DNA of 64,000 bases from Isochrysis galbana (GCA_018136815.1 CM030933.1:5658282-5722281); one strand, 5' to 3'; shown: positions 39,211 to 50,754, counted from the stretch's first letter. Notes: generated by a model not told the origin, from the letters alone. Numbers and translations: made by a program.

Positions 39211-40134
39211 GGCGGAGGGGGCACAGTCTCGCTACGATGGCTGGGCTTGGGACCATGCTCCGTGTCTGGACTCGCCAGTTATCCGACGGTGATTCAGCCG
39301 ACGAGATCCAGTCAGAGCTATCGCTGAGGTGACGTGAGAGCAACTCAACTTCCTCACCGGGGGACGCTCTACGTGGTCGGGAGTATGCCACAGTGGACAG
39401 CCCGAGAACAGCACTAGCCTGTGTCAAGTCCAATACGGAGATTGCAATGCGGCGATGCCCCATGTTGTGTGAGAGTCTTTGTCTCAGTCCTCAATCGCAA
39501 GACGTGGTGGAAATTAAATCTTTCATATTCTGAGGTTCCATGAGATGATGCAAGAATGGTTGATCTTTGCACTTTGCGTACATTTACATTTAGTACGGGG
39601 AAATTCCTACCACTAATATCCTCGTCTCGCACGCCGCCCTTGAGGGTTTGAGTCGTAGCCCCGCCCGTTCCCTCACTCACTCACTCATCCTGCCTTGTGG
39701 CCACTGCCCTTGTGCTCTGCGTAGGGGCCCATGATGTGGGGCTGGTAGCGCGGCGGTAGGGGCGAGCGGCGTGCGGCGTGTTCCAGTCCTTGTTGCTTGT
39801 TGCTTGTTGCTTGTTGCGCTTGTTGGTTGGCAAACGCATGATATGTGTCCGCCTAGCCCTAGCCGCCTGCTTGTCGAGTCGAGCGTTGCCGGAGGGCTCC
39901 GGGCCACTTCGTCGCGAGCGGCACCGACAGGGGAGGAGGGGAGCGGCGCGCTCCATGACCCTATCAGTTTAATGATAGTTTTACCACGGCCACGGCGTTG
40001 TAGGGGCCCGGCGCAGACTTCGACAAGATGCCAGCGCGCGGCGGGCGCGATTGGTTGGCGGCGCGGTCCCGGCGGCACTTCGGCATTTGGTGCTTTGGCT
40101 GGCCAGCACACCGGGCTAAGGGCACTCGCGGCGC
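39211..40134. other. Intergenic, no gene seen
   Basis: 3' flank of the KCS gene, then a short TTGTTGCTTGTTGCTTG repeat at 39789-39815. 39936-39975 (GCGGCGCGCTCCATGACC followed by GATAGTTTT) resembles 40790-40830. Includes CCACGGCGTTGTAGGGGCCC (39988-40007), shared with 2497. Confidence 0.5.
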
Positions 40135-40846
40135 ATTGAACCACTACTTAAAAAAAATCTGAAAAAACTAGCCGCTACATGCACGGCGTGGGGCAGATTG
40201 CTAGTGCTACTCCTAACTACCCTCCCTTTCCTATCACACCCCTTTCCCCCCCCCCGTTTCCTTTCCTAGCAAATGGGGGGGGGGAGGCCGCGCGCGCTGC
40301 TTCGACCAGGGGCGTGAGATAGAGGGGGTAGGAGTGAGTGGAGTCCTTGTTTGGATGTGTTTTACCGCCCCCTAAGGGGTCGGCCCTCTGAAGAAACCTT
40401 CTTCTTAGTTCGGGGGGTTCATGTAATACTTCTGATGCCTAGTTCGGTCGCTATTTGCGCCAGATCGGTAGAGATCTCCAGGTTAAAATCTTTATCTACT
40501 GAGTACAGCGGGGAAATCATTCTGCGCAGGTGTTTGTTGCTCGGGGCGTGAAGTCCAAGTCTTTCTCTCTGAGCTTTAAGGCGTTGGAAGAAGCCTACCT
40601 TCGCCTTGACCAGCCAGTGGAACCTCGAGAATACGGCACCCTCTGTGAGGTCTGGCCGGCGGGAGGAGGTGGAAGCATGTCGACGTCTTCGTCGGCTGGG
40701 GCGGCGGCTTGCGCGCGCTTGGGCTCCGGTGGCTTCGGGCGGCCCCGTTGGGGCGTCGTGACTGCGGTGGGCTGGGAGGTGGGAGGCGGCGCGGCGCGCT
40801 CCATCGCTAAAACTATAACGATAGTTTTTGATTGAACCACTACTTA
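40135..40846 (-). mobile_element. 5'-truncated LINE insertion flanked by a 16-bp direct repeat
   Basis: The 16-bp sequence ATTGAACCACTACTTA occurs at 40135-40150 and 40831-40846, as expected of a target-site duplication. Between them, minus strand, 40640-40419 encodes the LINE C-terminus (KAKVGFFQRLKAQRERLGLH, APSNKHLRRMISPLYSVDKD, ending GIRSIT). 40418-40151 matches the 3' UTR of the copy at 46290-46588. 40660-40830 is not LINE-like, so the 5' part may be a chimaeric or captured sequence. Confidence 0.75.
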
Positions 40847-42000
40847 CACGTAGCATACCTTCTGCACCCCCACTCCCTTGCCTGGCCCTTCTCCCCCCGC
40901 CATCAGGCGGCTCCAATAAAAAAATTTTCCAACTGGGAAGGTGCTGGTCCGAAGTTTTTTCTTCAGTGAAGGTGCAGGTGAAGGTGAGAGTGCAGAGTGC
41001 AGGAACTGCAGGTGCTGGTGAAGACACGGTGAACGGGGCGCGCTGGGCGGCCAGTAGCCCGCCAAGGTGGCTGTTGATCGTGCTCGCGTGGGATTGCAAG
41101 TTGAGAGCCAAAATTGATCAAGTGGTGGGGCACACCACCCATGTTATCGGAAAAAATAAGCAGGCACCTGCACTGCACGCACACACCTTCACTCCAACTG
41201 CAACTGCGGCATCGACGCCACATACAACTGCGGAGCCCGCGCGCGCACATCGAAGCCCGCGCGCACACACCCGTTCTATTCAAAACAAGATCCTCAAGCT
41301 GATTCATTCACTCATGCGGACATGGGAAGCGCAGCAACGGAAGTGGCGCAGCAACAGAACAGCCCCGCGCTGAACGCATGAAGTGCACTCCAGCGGGGGG
41401 CCCATTTTCAGAGGCTGGGCACGTTGTTGTCGCTGTCGCTCGAACATGCTCCCTCCGCTGTTTCACCCTGCTGCCTTTCCTCGTGCTGTTCGTCCGTCTC
41501 GACTCCGGCTTCGGATTCCAGACGCGTGCGCTCCCTCCGCTTAGGAGGGGGTATTATGGATACATCCATTATCCTTATCCATTCGCTTCTACTCTTATAA
41601 TCTCCTTGCGTGCTGGGGAGTCCTGCAGTTTTAGTTTCCCCCGCGGGTCTTACGGGTTCCCCCGCGGGCCTTACAGTTTCCCCCCGCGGGTCTTACGGGT
41701 TCCCCCGCCGATCTTACGGGTTCTTCTCCCGTCGTTTTCTCATTTCTCTGCACGTGGTTGTCGCGCGCGTTCTACTGTGTTACTATAAGTGTCGCGCGCG
41801 TTACCGTGAACCGTGAATGTGCGTGCGTGCGAATGTAGAAAATCTTATCCGATTGAGATTATTCTGGCGATGCGTTCGGCGATGGCGCTCTGCATCGCAC
41901 AAGCCGCGATGGTTGCCGCATGGGCACCTACGCGATAGAGGGCAGGCCCAGTCTGGGGCCGTGGGAGTGTGGGAGTGCGAGTCGCCGCGGCCCGCGTCCA
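40847..42000. other. Intergenic with a short minisatellite
   Basis: No gene seen. 41637-41722 holds about four imperfect 24-27-bp units of CCCCGCGGGTCTTACGGGTT. Overlapping short frames lack recognisable domains. Confidence 0.5.
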
Positions 42001-42178
42001 CTGGGGCTCTGGGCCAGGATGATGATTGCCCAGCCCCTGCCAGAGGGCAGGCGGCTGAGGTTGATTGTACGGGCCCACCCCGGGGGGTGTCCGCAATGGA
42101 GTGAGGGGGGCGCGAGGCCCCCATTGACCCCTACTTATAAAAGTAGGTTATTGGGTGGACCAAGTATAAACTTAGTTA
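42001..42178 (-). repeat. Repeat-A-related terminus, inverted copy
   Basis: The reverse complement matches 53900-54010: CCTACTTTTATAAGTAGGGG, CAATGGGGGCCTCGCGCCCC, ACACCCCCCGGGGTGGGCCC and CCCCTGCCCTCTGGCAGGGG. Its outer end AACTAAGTTTATACTTGG is the same as the left end of repeat A copy 2. The same core appears in fragment form at 8936-8990. Confidence 0.8.
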
Positions 42179-42573
42179 ATTTGTTTCAAAATAGCGATTG
42201 CGATTGTGTAAAGTCAACCTCTCCCTCCGCAGTACTGCGCGAACGCTTGCTTGCGTAGCACTACAGTAGTTGCATTTGTCGCGCCATCGCGTTGGCCGGT
42301 GCGTGCCTCTACTTTCCCACGCGCACGCACATGCGCACATGGAGTAGGTCCTCGATGGTCGGCCACCGCCTGGCTTGACGCAAACCCGTTGCTCGCAGAG
42401 GCAACGATACCGGAGAGGAAGGAGCATCCAATCGTGGTTGTTCACGATGCCTAAACGGCTCTATTACATTGCGCCTCAACTCCCTTCAATGGCATTGGCA
42501 CAAGATCCTCTCATTCGTAAGCATAGTAGGATGCGCAAGCGCATGTGTGCTGCATCATGCGCTATGACGTCGC

Positions 42574-44351
42574 CTACTCACGGCCATCTCCTCGGAATTT
42601 CTGTGTGCGATGCACGACCTCCGCCACAAGGTATCCGCCAACAGCTATCAGCGAACAAACCAATGCAACGGTTGCCATCTCCTGCTTGCTGAGCCTGGGG
42701 AAGGCGAAATAGGCCGCTGAGGAAGCAAGACCGTTAGCAAGCACGATGTTGGAAAAGGCAGCTGGCGAATCGTTGGCTCCAAAAATGTCAGCGTAGAGAG
42801 CCTTGTTAGTGCCCTCGTAACAGGCACGGCCAACGCCCTGTAACAAGTAGAAAGGGAGCACGACAAGCCCGGCAGGAGCAGCTAGTTGGGCGGGTGAAAA
42901 ATGGACGAGCGTCGCGAGGCCGACGAAGGCGAGGAGGCCAGCAAGCATGATCGGTGGCTTGCCCAGGCGCGGCGATAGGTAGCGAGAGACGGGTTGCAGA
43001 ATTGCTGCGCTGAGCGACACGAGGGCAGAAAGCAGAGAGCCCACAACCAAAGCATGTGAGCCGAAGGATTCTTTCACCATCTTGCCTGTCACTTGATAAC
43101 CAAGTAGCGCAGCGCTGACACCAAAGGCAACCTGCATAGGCGCAAGAAGTAGTACGACTGGCCGACGACTCCATAGCTCCGTCACTGCGCCCATGCGATG
43201 GAATAGGCCGTGAGGCCCAGCACCCCGCTCAGCTGTTGGACTTCGATGCCGTGGGATGGTAGAACCACCCCGGCCAAGCTCGTCTTGGTGCTCCCTCAAC
43301 GAGGCGGGCAGGTGGGAGGTGGCAGGGCTTGTATCTCTTGCTTCCCCATTTACGTCGAGATGACACTCAGCATCACTAGGATCGGCACGATCTACGGTGT
43401 TGCCACTTGTCGATACGTGCGCAGTGGGGAGCGAGTCGATGCGTGTGAGGCCAAAAACGGCAGCAATGGCGAGCGCCGAGTAGAGAGAACCAACGATGAG
43501 ATCCGGGTCACGGACAGGCTTGCCAAAGATGTCGACAGTGCGGTCCGATAGCGGAATGAGAGCGATGGGCAGCATCTTCAGAACAAGCTCTAATCTGAGA
43601 GCAACATGCATGATTCGCGGCGCACGGGTGAGGGGAATAATAATGGGATTGAGCAAGGTGGGCCCCACTTCAGCATTAGGCACTTCATCACCCAAGGTGT
43701 AGCAGAGCAGATGGCCATGCCTCAACACTCTGCGATGCGCAAGCATGGGAACGCACGCACCCAAGGAAAATGGAAGCAAAGTATGATGCGAGGGCCGCGT
43801 TGGCATTCGGAAGTGATGTTTTTGCGTGGGAAGCGTGCTTCACAGCGGAGAGCGTGAAATATGTGCCCTGCGCTGTCCATAGAAATCCAGCAGCAAAGCC
43901 GCCGATCAGACCGCCAGCGATAGACACCACGACCCTAAGCGTGGCCTGATTCAATGGCGTGATGAGGGCGATAGGGAGAGAGATCACGTAGCAAGTGTTG
44001 AGAGCTGAACCAAGCATAAGTGAGATTCGAGGGCCGAAGGAGTCCACCATTCCGGCCGAGAACAGGAGGGCAGTGGCAGCATATGTGATGTACAGTGCTC
44101 CTAACAGTTCGGGGGCGTAGTCGTTAGCAAGGTAAGCTCTAGCCCCACCAGAACGACCTCCATGCGCAACGCTTACCGGACTGGTACGAGCCCGCGTCGC
44201 CGAGGAGCTGCACACTGATGTTCAGCACAGCAGAGACACATCCGTGGTTGACCGAGAAGAAGAAGGACATGAGGAGGAAGTTGGCGAAAGGCGTGCGGCT
44301 CGGCGTGTGGCCGGTGAGCCGCACAGAAAGTGAGTCGTCGGTGCGCATCAT
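42574..44351 (-). CDS. UNC93-like major facilitator protein, three exons
   Basis: Exons 44351-44177, 44136-43761 and 43729-42574 join to 568 residues; the introns would be only 40 and 31 nt (both GT-AG, phases 1 and 2). The protein has about 11-12 membrane segments. UNC93 hallmarks are NHGCVSAVLNISVQLLGDAG in the first helix, LGALYITYAATALLFSAGMV, and GGFAAGFLWTAQGTYFTLSA (family signature around W-T-A-Q-G-x-Y). A hydrophilic cytosolic loop of about 100 residues divides the halves. The second half has GYQVTGKMVKESFG and LVVLPFYLLQGVGRACYEGT. UNC93 proteins regulate ion channels or trafficking; transport activity is unproven. It is divergent from the gene at 44815. The tiny introns are the weak point of the model, because without them three separate frames remain. 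Confidence 0.75.
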
Positions 44352-44814
44352 CGGCGCCGACGAAGAAGCGGGGAGAGGGGGGAGGGATCGAGGAGAAGGG
44401 GGCCCCTCGCTCTGCTGCCCGCCCGCTTGCCCGGGCGCGCCGAGACGCCGGCCGCCCTCCTCTTTCTCTCGGTCTCTCTCGATCTCTCCTCTCTTTCTCT
44501 CTCAGGAGTAAAGTATCTCTTAAATTTCGGTTCTACTGGACTTCTTTTTCTCCGTCTGGCTCCTCCTCTCTCTCTTGAGCTCTCTTCGTCTACTCTTTAG
44601 GATTAGGAGCTGTAGAGAGAGCTCTAGGACATCTCTCTAAGATCCCTCTCTGTCTCAGAGCTTTCTCTCTCTTCGTCTCCTCTCCCGCTCTCCGCTGCAC
44701 GCACCCCCCCCCCCAATCTCTCCACTTCTCCACTCCCTCTTTACTATTGCTTCTCTAAAGTAGAGGTGGTAAACGGGCGCCGCCAGTGGTTGGGTGCTCT
44801 CTTGGCGGGCGCGC
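44352..44814. promoter_or_regulatory. Divergent promoter with CT/GA tract
   Basis: A 463-bp gap between two divergent starts. 44450-44700 is rich in CTCTCT on the plus strand (GA on the other). No TATA-like element is clear. Confidence 0.35.
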
Positions 44815-45681
44815 ATGTCGTCCGGCCATGCGGTGCCGGTCGGACTGCCGGTCGGGCGTGAGGCGGCGCACGAGGCGCTACTCGCGCCACAGAGGCGGCC
44901 GAGACGTGCCATCTTCTGCTGCTCCAAGGCGTGCCGATGCCACCTCCTCGTCGCCCTCCTCGCGCTCCTTGTCGGTCTTCTGACAGGTGAGCTCTGTGGC
45001 TGCCCACTGAACGTGCTGGCTGCCCTTCTCGCCTGCTCGACCCTTTCAACCCTGGGACCGCAGGTGCCGTGGGCACGGGGCTTCTCATGCACTCCTTGAC
45101 CTCATCCGGCGAGGGTGATGTCATCGAGCCGTGCCCTGGCCGCTGTGAAAACGCAAAACTCGACGGCACTTTTGTCGCCAACGTCAGCAGATCCAAGAGT
45201 ATCCTGGGCAAGAAGATCTGGGTTCGGTTCTTGGTCACGCACCAATTCAACAGCAAATCAGGCACAGGTACGTACGGCGCGCTCCCTGCGGCTCTTGACG
45301 ACCCCAGGATCCAGGTGACTGACCACCATATGTGCATCCGGAACGACAGGCATTGTGCACGTGGACCCATATCAGTCGCCGTTTTCTCTTCTCCAACCAT
45401 TCACATGCGCTGATGTGCCCATAAAGCTAGGATCCGGATGCAACATAAGCTTTGCCGATGAATGCACACTGGCGGCTGACAAGAAGAATAATGTCGTGGC
45501 ATGGTCGTACCGATGGGATGGGAAAGATTCTTTGCAGGTGGCAGAATCCATCTCGACCCCGTTCTTCAAAGACCGGTATGTCTGGATTGAACAACGGGTC
45601 AATTCCAATACAGACACCGCTGTCCCCGCAATGTAATTCAGTGGGATTCGCGGGATTGGCGTGCTGATGGTGAGATCGTAG
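44815..45681 (+). CDS. Unassigned single-pass membrane protein, at least four exons
   Basis: Exons 44815-44986, 45064-45267, 45350-45575 and 45642-45681 keep phase (1, 1, 2) with GT-AG introns of 77, 82 and 66 nt, giving about 213 residues. The N-terminus is cytosolic and basic, followed by one hydrophobic span (CHLLVALLALLVGLLTG), which suggests a type II membrane or secreted protein. The lumenal part has paired Cys (EPCPGRCENAKLDG, then SGCNISFADECTLAAD) and GTFVANVSRSKSILGKKIWV. I do not recognise the family. A strong donor-like GTGAGA at 45670 means the last exon may continue further downstream. Confidence 0.5.
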
Positions 45682-46289
45682 GCGGAGTTGCGGCGCAGCA
45701 CAATTCGGGGTGCGCAGGGCATGGAAGGAAGTGGTACCCGCCGACCATGGACATCATCACGTAGAGGAGTCCAGTCATTCGTCGCGCGGAGCTCTCGCGA
45801 AACAAGCTCATGCCCCCGCTAGCTAATTTTGAATGAAGCGCTCCTATCCTCCCCCTCCCTCTTCATCGGAGTGTATAGTTTACAAGCACCCCGATCCTGT
45901 CCTCTTGTCGGGATCCACCGAATTGCGATGGGTCCCTATCTTTTCAAAGATAATTGGTGACCCAACACTGAGATATCAAGAGGTCACAGGCACCAATTCC
46001 TCGGATTTCTTGGTTTGATGGCTCATGTATGTCGACCCGCAAGTGTTGATGGTTGGTGGCTCATGATCGCAAGGTCGCCGTTTTTGGTGGCTCAATCAAC
46101 CCGATGAATTAGACAACGTGGGCTCGTATGCACAGTGCTGACTAACTGAAATGCACAGTATTCTAAACCCCCCATATGGGGACCCAACGTCACCCCCCAC
46201 TCAGACCCCCCCTATGGTGGACCCAACGGTATCCCCCCCCCACCCGAGGGACTCTTTCATCCCGGACGGCTCACGCCTCCCAGAAAAAA
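45682..46289. other. Intergenic, no gene seen
   Basis: Repeated TTGATGGCTCA-like words at 46013-46100. Two CCCCC(C)AYATGGGGACCCAACG-like units lie at 46170-46235. A poly-A of 10 at 46286 marks the approach to the LINE 3' region. Confidence 0.45.
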
Positions 46290-48003
46290 AAAATCTTCTT
46301 AAAATTCCCCGCTACGCGTGCGGCGTGAGGCAGTGTGCTAGTGTACCTCCCTACTACCCAACCTTAACCCCTGACAACCCCCTCCCCCTTTCCCAGTTCC
46401 CTCTTTATCGGAGAAGCTGGTTCCGGGGAGGCCGCGCGCGCTGCTTCGGCCGGGAGTTGGAGAGAAGGGGGCTGGAGACTGTGATTCGTCCTTTAGGCTA
46501 GTGTTAATTCAGGTTGCCTTCCATTGTATATCGTGGGATCCTCATTGATATCCCCTGCGGTTTCTTCTAAGACGCGGTATTAAGTGCCTTAGGTGATGTT
46601 ACGGATGTCTAGACCTCTCGCCGCCTGCAGGAGGTCTTCCGATGTTCCTAGGTTGAACTCCTTGTCCACCGTGTAGAGCGGACTTATCATTTTCTTAATG
46701 TGTTTGTTACTCGGGGCGTGTAGCCCCATATTCTCTCGTTGTTTTTTCAGCCTCTGAAAGAACCCGACTTTCGCCGTTACTAATAGGTGGTATCTCGCAA
46801 GGATGGCTCTTAAGATCGACCTAACGGACCTGCCGTCCGCGTTGCCATATTGGATGTTATAGAAGTCGGTTAGGATATACCTCCACGCCAGGATGCCTAA
46901 GTATCCCGAGGAGGGGTGCGGTCTGTCCACTTGATAGCAAAAAAGACGTTGGGCTATTTCGGAACCCGGCCTAAGGCTAATCCCCAGAAGTCCTTCTATG
47001 AATTCAAAGATGGGCTCCGTCGCGATACATGAGGCCAGGTGGGTGGAGCTTTCAGGGGCTATGCCGCAAAAGCGGCATGTTGGATCATCAGCAAAGCGGT
47101 TCGCTGTAGCTATCCTCCTATGTAGGACATGTTTGAAATGCAAATAAGAGTCTCTAGGCGTCAAAAAGTTATATTTGTATAACTGCGATACTTGTTTCCA
47201 CTTTCCCGAGAGGACCGGTAGCCTTTTTTCCCATCTTAGTGTGGATTTTTGTGTTTTGGTTTTCCTCAATGCGAGGAACGCTTTAGTCAAGCCCCTGACA
47301 TTTACATCCTCCAGCGTTGTGTGCGCGCCTTTTAGTGTGTATTCTTGAGGTATCGGATACGCCGTTTCCGCCGGGCCATCGTAAGCTCGTCCCCACTTCA
47401 GCGGGGTGTATAGTTCGTCGGGCAGTAGTTAAGTCGCGTTCCGTCAAAAGAGGACCAGGTGGTTTTTCAACATATGTCTACCATTGGCCTTGATCCATCT
47501 GATCGGAAGTGAATCCGCGTTAGTTAATAGTGTTAGCCATCTAGAGTAACCGGGGCCGAAGCCCAATGCCTGCTATCGCTTTATGATAATAATCCCAACT
47601 GACTCTATCGAAAGCTTTCTCCCAGTCTATCGCCAGGGCTAATCCCTCTTCGTCTGTGTCATCCAGGTACGCTTGCACTAGCTTCAGCAGATGGGTGGCT
47701 TCGCCTATCATCCTCCTAGGCACAAAGCCCACTTGCTCCTTGGAGATGATCGTATGTATCGTCTTTTTGAGTCTGTTAGCTAGGATCCTGGCGAGGATTT
47801 TGTAGTCCGTTTGGAGCAACGTTATTGGTCTATAATTCCTCGGGTCCCTGGCGTCCCCTTTTTTATAGAGCAGGGCTATATCGCCCGAGCATGTGTCCTC
47901 CGGTAATGCCCCCGTCCGGTAGGCTTCGTGAAACATGTCCATCAGGCGCGGGGCACTAGCTTTTCAAAGCTCTGGTAGAACTCCATTGGTATGCCATCTG
48001 GGT
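46290..48003 (-). mobile_element. LINE (L1/Tx1-like), 5'-truncated with internal deletion
   Basis: From right to left, 48003-47541 encodes RT blocks (DGIPMEFYQSFEK, NYRPITLLQTDYKILARILA, EQVGFVPRRMIGEATHLLKL, ALAIDWEKAFDRVSWDYYHK). After a shift, 47560-47470 continues the domain (GFGPGYSRWLTLLTN). A break then removes the YxDD block. 47440-46589 encodes the C-terminal region with a Cys/His knuckle (CRFCGIAPESSTHLASC) ending DIRNIT. 46588-46290 matches the 3' UTR of the LINE at 40151. The left edge of RT is replaced at 48003 by unrelated tandem repeats. Confidence 0.88.
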
Positions 48004-48064
48004 GTGGAGGTATGATGGAAAGCGAGTGAGACGAGTGGGATCGCATAGAGAGTCGCCCAGATGG

Positions 48065-48490
48065 TCGGATCGAGCGCGAAAAACAGTCGCGAGCTGCGAG
48101 CAAAAGGGCGGTGGGGTCAGACCCAAATGGGAGTGGCCCAATGGGGTCATGTGAGCCACCATGAGTGGCCTCACATGGCCCCCCCACACCCCACTTCATC
48201 CGGTCGAACATACGATCTGGTGAGAAGGGGGGGGGTCCCGGCCGCAGCGGCTCAACGAGCACGCGCGAGCGAGGAGAATTGGCAGCGAGGCCGGTGAAGG
48301 GGGCAGACCCAAGTGGGAGTGACCCAATGGGGCCATGGGGGGTGCCATGGGCCCCTCCAAACAAGCCCCCCACTCCTTGCTCCATCGCTGCAGCCATACG
48401 GCTGAGCGAGGAGGGGAGGGTTTTCGGCTGCAGCGGCTCAACGAGCGCGCGCAGACACGACGAGCGGGCGCGATCCACTGGGATGGGCCT
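48065..48490. repeat. Tandem repeat, 186-bp period, two units
   Basis: GCAGCGGCTCAACGAGC occurs at 48245 and 48431. Flanking landmarks (CAGACCCAAATGGGAGTGG and CAGACCCAAGTGGGAGTGA, then CCCCCCACTCC) repeat with the same spacing. Units differ by several substitutions. The long minus-strand frame over this region is not supported as a gene. Confidence 0.85.
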
Positions 48491-49024
48491 GGAGGGGCCC
48501 ATCCCATCCCGTGCAGCAGCTCCATATCGCCCTGGCACCATCATGGTGACCAGGGCGGCCGAAAGGAGAGAGAGTGACGCCATCGCTCGCGCTCTCTCCA
48601 GAACAGAACCGGATAAATTCCTCTTATAATTCTCCCACACCACTATCACACGCACATTCACAGTAACACGTAGGTAACTAACGTAACGGGACACGCGGAG
48701 AAAGGGGGGTTGAGCACGGGAGAAAGAGAGGAAAGAAAAGGGAAGAAGAGAGGAGGCCCGTCGCCTCTCCTCACGTGGAGAGAGAGGGGAGAGGAGATCT
48801 CGCAGGACTTAGAAAGTAAACGTAGGAGAGGACGGAGGGGCATCCGTAACACTTACCGATGACCCATGACCCCGCATCTCAGAGCGATGAAACTACTCCC
48901 GCCGACCCGCCGAGCACTGGCCAAGCAAGAACAGGCTCTTCATCTTACCCGACACCCCCGCACCTCACTCTAGAGAAATATTGTACATGTCGTTAGCGTG
49001 GAGACTGGTCTAGTGGAGATACAT
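48491..49024. other. Intergenic, no gene seen
   Basis: Purine-rich on the plus strand at 48715-48845; no recognisable protein in any frame. Confidence 0.45.
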
Positions 49025-49752
49025 ACTTACCGATTTCTATAGGATACTCTTTTCGACAATATCAAATTTAACAGGGACCATGTTATTAGAAGCACAACCA
49101 ACTACCAACAGAAGGATGATAGGGAGATTCGCCCTACTCTGCAAGGCAGCACATTTCACATTTCGGCAACACCACTGACACATCCAGGAGTCGTCTTGGA
49201 GAGCGCAGGCCAACATTGGACGCCAACAACCACAACCAAAGAAGCCAATCGACACCACAACGACTTTCGGCACCACTCTTCGAATGCATCGACAACGACG
49301 AATTGGCACCGAGCACCAATTACTGAGACTAGCAGAGAGATTAGGAATCGAACACGCCGTCAGATAAGAGAAAGCGAACAACACCCACACGAGCGACCAA
49401 GGATAGCGCACCCGGGCGCATGCGCGCGCATGCAAGCACAAGCATAAGGCGGAGCGCGCCCCGCAACTCCGAATACCCAAGGGGGAAGCCGATAGTCGTG
49501 GCCCCCACAACGCGGCGTCCAGAGCCACGCCGCCAATCAAAATCACATCAGAAGGCCCGCCCCACCCCTCCCCAACGTCAGGCCCAAAGTAGTGCACATG
49601 GGCCGACCCCCCGGGCAACCGAGATGAACAAGAACAAGGAACGAGGGGGGAGCGGGAAGGAGAGTGTGGTAGGGGCAAGGGCGATGGCAGCGGTGATCAG
49701 GAGGGAGTAGTGTCTATAGTACCATAGCGGACTCTTCAAGAATATTTTTATC
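49025..49752. repeat. Dispersed repeat C, copy 1 (decayed, formerly coding)
   Basis: About 700 bp aligned with 57329-58006 in the same orientation. Shared blocks are TTCGACAA, CAACGACTT, GCCCCCACAA, AGGCCCGCCC, GACCCAAAGTAG-like sequence and the end TTCAAGAATATTTTTA. Translations of both share peptide fragments in the same order (NRHHNDFR and NRRHNDFR) with frameshifts, so the family probably once encoded a protein. No domain is recognised. Confidence 0.75.
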
Positions 49753-50010
49753 AGCGCCTGCATCAACAGCCTCATGATTTATAATTAATCCATTATTATT
49801 AATGATTAATGGAATCCGATACCCCGCTCGCCCTCATCCACTCGTGATGGGGTCCTCGCGTGATGAGGACAAGCGGACTCGGCAGCCCTCGGAGATCGTG
49901 ATTCTTTGTTCGCTACCTGCCTTTGCGTCTTGTTCACTGCAAGCCTTCTCTAGACTACTCTCCCCCCTCCATCTCCCTTCCCAATCACATCCTCATTGCC
50001 GTAGGCGATA

Positions 50011-50754
50011 TCACTCAGTTCTTGTTTCCGTCGCCTGATACCAGGCGCGTAATAGCTCAGCCCCTCGGACACTCAGGCATGATCGGTTAACACCGTCGAG
50101 GGCCTTTGCGACGGAGCTTCGTGCCGATCTCGCCGGTCCCACTCCAGATGTCTCTGAAAGGTGGTTCGGCTGCAGTGAAGTTGCTCGCCTTTCCCCTGCA
50201 ACTCCATCATGCGCGAGAGCATGCGCAGCGCGAAGCTCAGCCCCTCTCGCCTGAACCTGGATGCTCTCCGGTTCACTATCCGGGGCACGATGAAGCTCAT
50301 TGAGCGATCTTTGTGAGCAACTGCCTTCTGCGTGGACTTCATGACCGGCTTCCTGACTGGATGGACTCCTGACATCAAGGATGGCAGCTCGCAGCTGCTC
50401 CAGCACCTTCTGCAGAGAAGCATGCGCTGTCTCTAGCTCCACGTTGAGTTGCATCAATGCCTTAGGGTCGCAGCGTGCGTCTTCTGTATATTCGATTGCC
50501 GTGCCGCGACCCCGAGACCCTGTGATCTTGGCAGACCGCTTGAGAGCGAGGCTCGAAGCAGTTGCTGTGCCTGAGGATTTGACATGCGAGGCGCGCCAGA
50601 AGGCCTCATTCCGCATGGCTTCATCCGACAGGTATAGTTCGTGAAGCAGAAGATCCCTCTCGGCATGACTTCGGCGCCAGCCGTCGAGAACGGCATGGTA
50701 CAACACCTCATGCCTGCAGCAGGCGGTCGTTGCCGACGCGGAACCAGAGCCCAT
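50011..50754 (-). CDS. Hypothetical helical protein
   Basis: An intronless 247-residue frame from ATG 50754. Protein-like segments are VLYHAVLDGWRRSHAERDLL and HELYLSDEAMRNEAFWRASH near the start, and a helical stretch ALMQLNVELETAHASLQKVL in the middle. The C-terminal third is Ala/Arg/Ser-rich. No membrane segment, signal or catalytic motif is seen and the family is not recognised. It is divergent from the LOV-like gene; the shared promoter must lie between 50755 and the start of that gene. Confidence 0.5.
   Translation of the reverse strand: MGSGSASATTACCRHEVLYHAVLDGWRRSHAERDLLLHELYLSDEAMRNEAFWRASHVKSSGTATASSLALKRSAKITGSRGRGTAIEYTEDARCDPKALMQLNVELETAHASLQKVLEQLRAAILDVRSPSSQEAGHEVHAEGSCSQRSLNELHRAPDSEPESIQVQARGAELRAAHALAHDGVAGERRATSLQPNHLSETSGVGPARSARSSVAKALDGVNRSCLSVRGAELLRAWYQATETRTE

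Noticed and set aside
40828-41373. 181-codon plus-strand frame
   Set aside because: His/Thr/Arg-rich, no domain, and the start lies in the LINE target-site duplication.
47942-48694. 250-codon minus-strand frame joining RT residues to Pro/Gly-rich sequence
   Set aside because: Only its last 20 codons are LINE; the rest is translation of the 186-bp tandem repeat. It is a chance fusion at the truncation point.
49037-49678. 213-codon minus-strand frame in repeat C copy 1
   Set aside because: The partner copy at 57.3-58.0 kb does not preserve this frame; the shared peptide fragments are on the plus strand.
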